The notes beneath the pieces were generated by a model that was given only the letters and a program-made list of their open reading frames with translations, did no database searches and was not told where the DNA came from. Below, in pieces: positions 59,132-64,000 of a DNA stretch of 64,000 nt. Each line of letters begins with the position of its first letter. Within the stretch, counting starts at the first letter, position 1. The position numbers were made by a program, and so were the translations under genes. Source of the DNA: Lineus longissimus (taxonomy: Eukaryota; Nemertea; Pilidiophora; Heteronemertea; Lineidae); NCBI RefSeq assembly GCF_910592395.1, contig NC_088315.1:11598501-11662500 (forward strand), written 5' to 3'.

Positions 59132-59457
59132 AAAATGCCCATTTCCTTACAAGAAATGGCCATTTTGTTAGTTCATACTTACCTATGGAACACTTTTGCA
59201 TGTTACTCCATTTGGGCTCAAACACAAGAGTATCCCTTTAATTTTCTAAAGGGAGAACTGAGTTAACAGCTCGGCCGCCAGGCGGCGCCCTGACCGATCC
59301 CGCGAGATCGCGCCGATCTCATGCCGCCATATTTAGTCTTTACTCTTGAGCGTTAATAAAGAGTATGTCCCGTTTGTGGGGACGGCGGGAGGGCCGTGTT
59401 CCATAGGTAAGTATGAACTAACAAAATGGCCATTTCTTGTAAGGAAATGGGCATTTT
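59132..59457. repeat. DIRS terminal inverted repeat
   Basis: 62-bp arms at 59132-59193 and 59396-59457 are perfect inverted copies (aaaatgcccatttccttaca...). 'acttacctatggaacacttt' occurs again as a direct copy near 59470. This fits the terminal and internal complementary repeats used to circularise DIRS DNA. Confidence 0.8.
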
Positions 59458-59932
59458 GTGTCATTCAAACTTACCTATGGAACACTTTTGCATCGAATCC
59501 CAGCAACCTATTGGAGGTGGGAAACGAGGACTTACCTAAGGCTGAGCTGTTGTTCCATCCAGGAGGCACCACCGGCATATTAGCTAAGGAGGACCGCCAG
59601 GGGAAAGAAATGGGGAGAACCGGAGGACCGGTATTTTGATCTCGGTATTACAATCATATTATAGAGAGTAATAGACCCATTCTCCGGAAAGCGCTAGAAT
59701 TGCGTAATAAAACCATCTTCTTTCCGGCAACAGAGCTTAGAGCAAGTAAGGCATGTTCAAGGGTGTAGAATGAGTTATTGCTAAACAACAATAAGAAATT
59801 GCGTCCTTTCTAGTCTACTAGGGGTTGCCTGGATTGTTGAAGATAGGGCATATCAAAAATGGCGCAAGATGCGCGTTTGACTCTTCAATCGGGCTTCCCC
59901 CCCTTTTTTGATCTAGCCAGGATCAAACAACA

Positions 59933-61000
59933 TGCCCCGCAGACACAATCGGGCCGATTGTGTGCATGCCATCTACGAGGGAAGAAACGTCTCGTAGGTA
60001 GAAACGAGAGAATGTGGAGTGATTACTCCAACATGCAGCGGAAACGACTTCTTGAAGAGCAACTCCTCGGTAGTAGAAGATCAGAGGAAGTCTTCAAGGT
60101 GTTGTAGGAAAGACGAATAGTCTCCACAATCCACCTTGAAATAGTGGCGGCCGCTATCTCTCGTTTATTTCCCTCCTTATAGGACAAAAACAAACGCTCT
60201 CTCCCCTGGCGGATACCGGGAAGTTTTGTCCTATTTATGTAGAACTTTAGGGCCCTGACGGGACATAAAGTTCTGTCAGGAAGATCATAAGAGATCGTTC
60301 CTGACAGAGAGGGAATAGTAACCGGGGGCCGAGAGGCGGCCGGTCCCTGGTTCTTCGCCAGAAATCCTGGTATGAAAGCCAGGATAACCTCCCCTCCCTC
60401 TCTAAAAGCCAGCTTCTTAAAAGAAAGTGCATGGAGCTCTGATCTCCGTTGGGCGGTAGCCAAGGCTACTAGAAAGACCGTTTTGAGTGTCAGATATTTC
60501 ATGGATGAAATAGACATGGGTTCAAAAGGATGCCTCATGAGCACCTTAAGGACAACAGAAAGGTCCCATTTAGGGGTGTTGTGAACCGGTCTAGGACGCT
60601 CTAATAACATTCCTCTGAAAAGAGGGGTTATTTGGTCCTCCCAACGAAGATCCCAGGTGCTTAAAACACGGAGGGTAGAAGCGATGGCGGACTTGTACCC
60701 TTTTATAGCCGTGACAGATAGTTGTCTTTCCGTGAATAATTCAATAAGGAAATCAACTAATCTGTATATAGAGGGAGAGATCGGATTAACTCCGTTCTCC
60801 CTGCACCAGGAAGTGAAGGTAGACCACTTTCCTTGATACACATCAAGGGTAGACCCCCTTTGAGGTGCGGACATGCGCTTGACAGCGATGTCCGAAAAGC
60901 CTCTCTGGTGGAGATGCAACTGGATAAGTTCCAGGCGTGAAACTTGAAAAATCCAGGGTTCTGGTGATAGCATCTCCCCAGGGGGTGCCACAGGAGGTGC
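59933..61000 (-). pseudogene. DIRS tyrosine recombinase, HxxR box lost
   Basis: The enzyme normally inserts the circular DNA copy. The N-terminal SAM-like part (STFTSWCRENGVNPIS, VDFLIELF) and the first catalytic Arg (ATAQRRSELHAL, near 60450) are present. After TLKTSSDL (near 60080) the frame changes. The downstream part (ACWSNHSTFSRFYLRDV, catalytic Tyr codon at 59998-60000) is in another frame and ends at a TGA near 59933. The expected H-x-x-R segment between them is missing, so both a frameshift and a small deletion occurred. Confidence 0.8.
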
Positions 61001-62675
61001 TTCCAAGTAGGAAGACTCCTGGGGTGGTCTATCAGGAGCTCCAGCAAGGCTGGGAACCAGGCCTGATTTGGCCAGCAAGGTGCGATGAGAGTTATTCTCA
61101 CCGGGTGGCTGGTCAAGATCTTGTTCAGGACTGGTTGGATGAGAGGGAGGGGTGGAAACACATATGCGTTCAGCCCGACCCAAGAGGCTGTAAGGCTGTC
61201 GACTTCCAGGGCCTCTTCGTCCGGAGGTGGAGAGTAATAGATGGGAAGGCGATTGTTCAGCCTGGTGGCGAACAGATCTACCTTCGGAGATTGCCAAAGG
61301 CGACAAAGGTCGTCTACAATCTCCTGATGGAGTGTCCACTCTGTCTGAACTAGCTTGTTCTGACGGGACAGGGCGTCGGCAAGGATGTTGCGATTGCCCG
61401 GTATGTGTCTGGCACATATCGATACTCCAAGGTCGGCACAAAGATGGTAAAGCTCCCAAGTTAGCTGGCAAAGAATGCCGGACTCTTTGCCTCCCTGTCT
61501 CCTGACATATGCTACTACTGTAGAATTGTCGGAGAACAGGGTTACTCTCCGATTCTTCAGGCGAAGGGAAAGAGCCCTCACGGCAAGAAGGACAGCCTTC
61601 ATTTCCAATATATTTATTGGAAGAATGGTCTCCTCCCTTGTCCATAGACCCCTTATGGACATGTCCCCGTTGTTCAGATGTGCTCCCCACCCTAGTAGGG
61701 AAGCATCTGTGAATAGGGACACTTCTGGGGGCGGTGGAGCAAGATCTACACCGCTTTGGAGACGAGTCTCCGACTCCCAGAAGTTCCAGACGTTCTTGAG
61801 TAGGTATTGAGGTATCAATACCAACTTGTCTAATGGGTCCCTGTGGGGTTTCCATCGAGACATTAGAAACATCTGGATGGGACGCATATATAGACGGTCA
61901 ATGGGGATTTGGTCTGCTGCAGAATTCAGAAGTCCCAAAAGGCTCAAGCATCGCCTTGCTGGAGCTTGAGTCCTTCCTCTGAATTCTGCGATGAGATGAA
62001 GAATTTTCTTTATCCTGTCTAGGGGGGGCGGCATTTTCCCTATGGCCGTAAGGAACCGAACTCCAACGTAAACGAAGTCTTGGGATGGTATTAATTCTGA
62101 CTTTGTTTCGTTGATAATCCAACCTGCGGAAACTACTTTTTGCTTTAGAACCTGAAGTTGTTGCAGTAGTAGTTCCCGCGATTTGCAACGGAGTAGCCAA
62201 TCGTCTAGGTAGTGATGGAGCTTGAACCCCATCACGTGAAAGGGAGCGACGAAGGCTGTGACTATCGTAAAAATTAGGGGTGCCGATGCCAGACCGAACG
62301 GCAGGGCCCTGAATTGATACGTCTTTCCTTCGTAATGGAATCGAAGGAAGTGTTGATAGTCTGGATGGATCGGTACATGTAAGTACGCATCCGTTAAATC
62401 CATCGATACCGCCCAATCGTTGGGCTGTATCGCCGTTGCTATAGACCTGGTGGTTTCCATCTTGAAATGAGGAACATTCAAGAAGGTGTTTAACCTGGAA
62501 AGGTCTATGATCAGCCTCCATGTCCCTGCTTTCTTGGGAACCAAGAAAACGTGGCTGTAAAAGCCGGGGGAGCATGGATCTTGAAGGACCTGGATAGCTT
62601 GCTTCTCCAGTAATGTCGCTTGGAGGGCAGAGGCCTTGACTGGGTCCTTCGGTGGCTGAACTGGGGTTGGATATA
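60757..62675 (-). CDS. DIRS pol: reverse transcriptase, RNase H, methyltransferase-like
   Basis: Open from about 62675 with no ATG needed; the first Met is at 62544. RT motifs: VFLVPKKAGTWRLIIDLSRL, VSMDLTDAYLHVPI, RALPFGLASAPLIF and the DIRS-style active site HYLDDWLL. RNase H: LFTDASLLGWGAHL, LEMKAVLLAVRAL, LFSDNSTVVAYVRRQGG and HIPGNRNILADALSR. A Dam-like region follows (VDLFATRLNNRLPIYYSP, LNAYVFPPLPLIQPVL). Past about 61000 the frame reads over the recombinase and is probably not meaningful. The RT and RNase H active residues look intact. Confidence 0.9.
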
Positions 62676-62683
62676 TGGTAGTC

Positions 62684-62830
62684 GGGGGGGGGGGGGGGAG
62701 GGGGGGTACGGTTGAAATCTAGTTTCACTCCGTACCTCAATATGTTTGGGACTGGGGACCCCTTTGGGCACCAATCGTCCCAAATGTCTGCAAATTTTTA
62801 CAGACGGCCCCCGACTACCGGAGTCGGCTC
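62684..62830 (-). pseudogene. DIRS pol N-terminal segment, frameshifted by poly-C
   Basis: Reads FADIWDDWCPKG and NILRYGVKLDFNRTPP, typical of DIRS pol starts, then a C-run (62684-62699 on the minus strand) puts the RT frame out of register. This could be a real mutation or a homopolymer sequencing error. Confidence 0.65.
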
Positions 62831-62837
62831 CTTTTTG

Positions 62838-64000
62838 TCACCTCTTCCGGCCAGCACCCCTTGGGCGAAAGGAGTGCTTAGTCGGACCGGATCCACCCTG
62901 GTTAGAGGAAGTATTTTTCCTCTTTCCAGTCCGGCGACCCTCCGCTTCCCGTCGGAAGGATCCAGCAGGAGCAGGCTGACTAGGCGGGGTAGGCCTAGGC
63001 AGGACCTGCCTGGCGTACGGGATTGAACCCGATGCCTGCTGGGGCCTCTCTATCTTTCTAGCGTTAGGTAGAGAGGTCTTGGCCCTCTGTGTCGCAGTGG
63101 GGGCATATAATTTGTCCCAATCTTTCTGTGCTTGAGCCGCCTCTTGTACAGAATCTGCGAACAGGAAAGAACCGTCCATAGGAGCGGTTCTTAAGGCCCC
63201 TTCCAGCTGGAGGGATCTGATGACATTGAGAGAGCCCAGTGCGGCATCTCTACGGAGTAGGACGCTATTTGCTGCTGTCTTGGCGGACAGAGCAATAGCG
63301 TGCCTAATCGAATGTGACAAGGATGTCACAAGCGATTTTGTGTCATCAGATAGTGACTCATTATCTTTTAGGGATCTGGCTAGGGCCAGGTTAGTGTGCT
63401 CTGCGTAGGAGAGCACCGCTAAAGTGTTTTTGGCCAGACCCTCTTGTGCTCTAAGGTATCGGTAAGCCGAGGAGGAGGTCACCCTAGGCACGAGTTGGTC
63501 CAGCTGTACATCGTCCTTTAATATGGAAGTCGATGCTGCAGCTGGACAGCCGGCCGAGCTGACTCGATAATAGTCAGCGCGGTACTGCCTAACGGGAGGA
63601 AGTTGTGCCGTGAACAACTTCCCCGGTTTACACCAAGCTTCCGGTCCGACTGCCGGAAGGACAGGGATGGAAGTACGTTGGTGGGCGCCTTGTGAGTCTC
63701 TGATTGTTCGCTCCAAAAGTTCAGAGACTGCTACCACCGACGGGGAGGGAGGAAGGAATTCAAGTGCCCGAGTGGAGCCTTGAGAAACCTGTGGATTGGG
63801 ATCCACTTCCTGTCCCCAGAGTGAAAAGGTCGGTGTTGACAAGGCTGGCAGTTCCGGCGGGGTAGGGCACAGATCCTGCAGGAGGTACGCTCTGATCAAG
63901 GATCTGAGTGTCCTCATATCCGACAAGATACTGGCCTCCTCTGGTGACAGCTCCTCCTGATTGGGGGAGCGGTAGCCTGGCTGAGAACTCTCGTTCTCAG
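62838..64000 (-). CDS. DIRS gag-like protein, 5' partial
   Basis: Open from the window edge to a stop at 62838, at least 380 residues. It includes a helical middle (YRYLRAQEGLAKNTLAVLSY, DDTKSLVTSLSHSIRHAIAL) and a basic, serine- and glycine-rich C-terminus (SFRPRGAGRKR), as usual for DIRS gag. There is no zinc knuckle. The internal Met at 63926 is not the true start, since the frame continues upstream past 64000. Confidence 0.85.
   Translation of the reverse strand, partial: ENESSQPGYRSPNQEELSPEEASILSDMRTLRSLIRAYLLQDLCPTPPELPALSTPTFSLWGQEVDPNPQVSQGSTRALEFLPPSPSVVAVSELLERTIRDSQGAHQRTSIPVLPAVGPEAWCKPGKLFTAQLPPVRQYRADYYRVSSAGCPAAASTSILKDDVQLDQLVPRVTSSSAYRYLRAQEGLAKNTLAVLSYAEHTNLALARSLKDNESLSDDTKSLVTSLSHSIRHAIALSAKTAANSVLLRRDAALGSLNVIRSLQLEGALRTAPMDGSFLFADSVQEAAQAQKDWDKLYAPTATQRAKTSLPNARKIERPQQASGSIPYARQVLPRPTPPSQPAPAGSFRREAEGRRTGKRKNTSSNQGGSGPTKHSFRPRGAGRKR

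Larger units (their letters stand above)
59100..64000 (-). mobile_element. DIRS-type tyrosine-recombinase retrotransposon (5' end outside window)
   Basis: Order on the minus strand: gag, pol (RT, RNase H, methyltransferase-like), tyrosine recombinase, then a terminal region with inverted repeats. This is the DIRS layout, with no integrase or LTRs. It lies in the same orientation as the RNF213-like gene, apparently in its intron. It has a homopolymer frameshift in early pol and a damaged recombinase, so this copy is probably inactive. Confidence 0.92.

Noticed and set aside
61475-61810. Plus-strand ORFs over the DIRS element
   Set aside because: Shadows of pol and recombinase on the opposite strand.
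1-64000. tRNA, rRNA or CRISPR arrays
   Set aside because: No complete cloverleaf with A and B boxes, no rRNA-like core, and no regular spacer array; tandem repeats present lack CRISPR structure.

Overview
This is animal nuclear DNA: split genes with GT-AG introns, many dispersed repeats, and a dense layering of transposable elements. The RNF213-type gene, THAP and P2RX7-like sequences, DIRS and PIF/Harbinger elements, and repeats ending in 'gctcacctc...gaggtgagctaaaa' together suggest a marine invertebrate, probably a lophotrochozoan (mollusc or brachiopod). The phylum is an inference and I cannot prove it from the sequence.

Layout. 1-5.5 kb: a THAP-domain repeat, a candidate four-exon gene end on the plus strand, an RT-fragment LINE and a TIR element. 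6.2-10.1 kb: a decayed non-LTR retrotransposon (endonuclease, reverse transcriptase, RNase H) holding a MITE. 11.2-17.4 kb: nested TIR elements, a foldback element with 42-bp inverted repeats, and a duplicated block. 18.5-22.6 kb: a 4.1-kb region bounded by 32-bp inverted repeats and near-identical 9-bp flanks, with an internal MITE-unit-unit-MITE array. 25-28 kb: a pogo-like MITE and a PIF/Harbinger-type element with a MADF fragment. 28.07-28.9 kb: a small two-exon gene on the minus strand.

30.56-57.11 kb (minus strand) is the main host gene. I reconstruct 27 exons, all phase-compatible, giving a 1,277-residue C-terminal portion of an RNF213-family E3 ubiquitin ligase. It includes the C3HC4 RING, the RZ zinc finger and the C-terminal region through the stop codon. 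The AAA-motor half must lie beyond the window. Its introns carry several mobile elements: PIF/Harbinger types at 37.1 and 46.6 kb, a piggyBac derivative at 50.9 kb, and 301-bp tandem repeats at 48-49 kb.

57.8-59.1 kb is a second copy of the THAP repeat. It preserves a short plus-strand acidic ORF resembling the N-terminus of P2RX7-like C-domain proteins. 59.1-64 kb is a DIRS-type tyrosine-recombinase retrotransposon on the minus strand: gag, RT/RNase H/methyltransferase-like pol, a damaged recombinase and inverted terminal repeats. It runs off the right edge.

Most remaining ORFs are chance frames or antisense shadows. The host content is one large ubiquitin-ligase gene, one small unknown gene and one candidate gene end, embedded in transposon-derived sequence.
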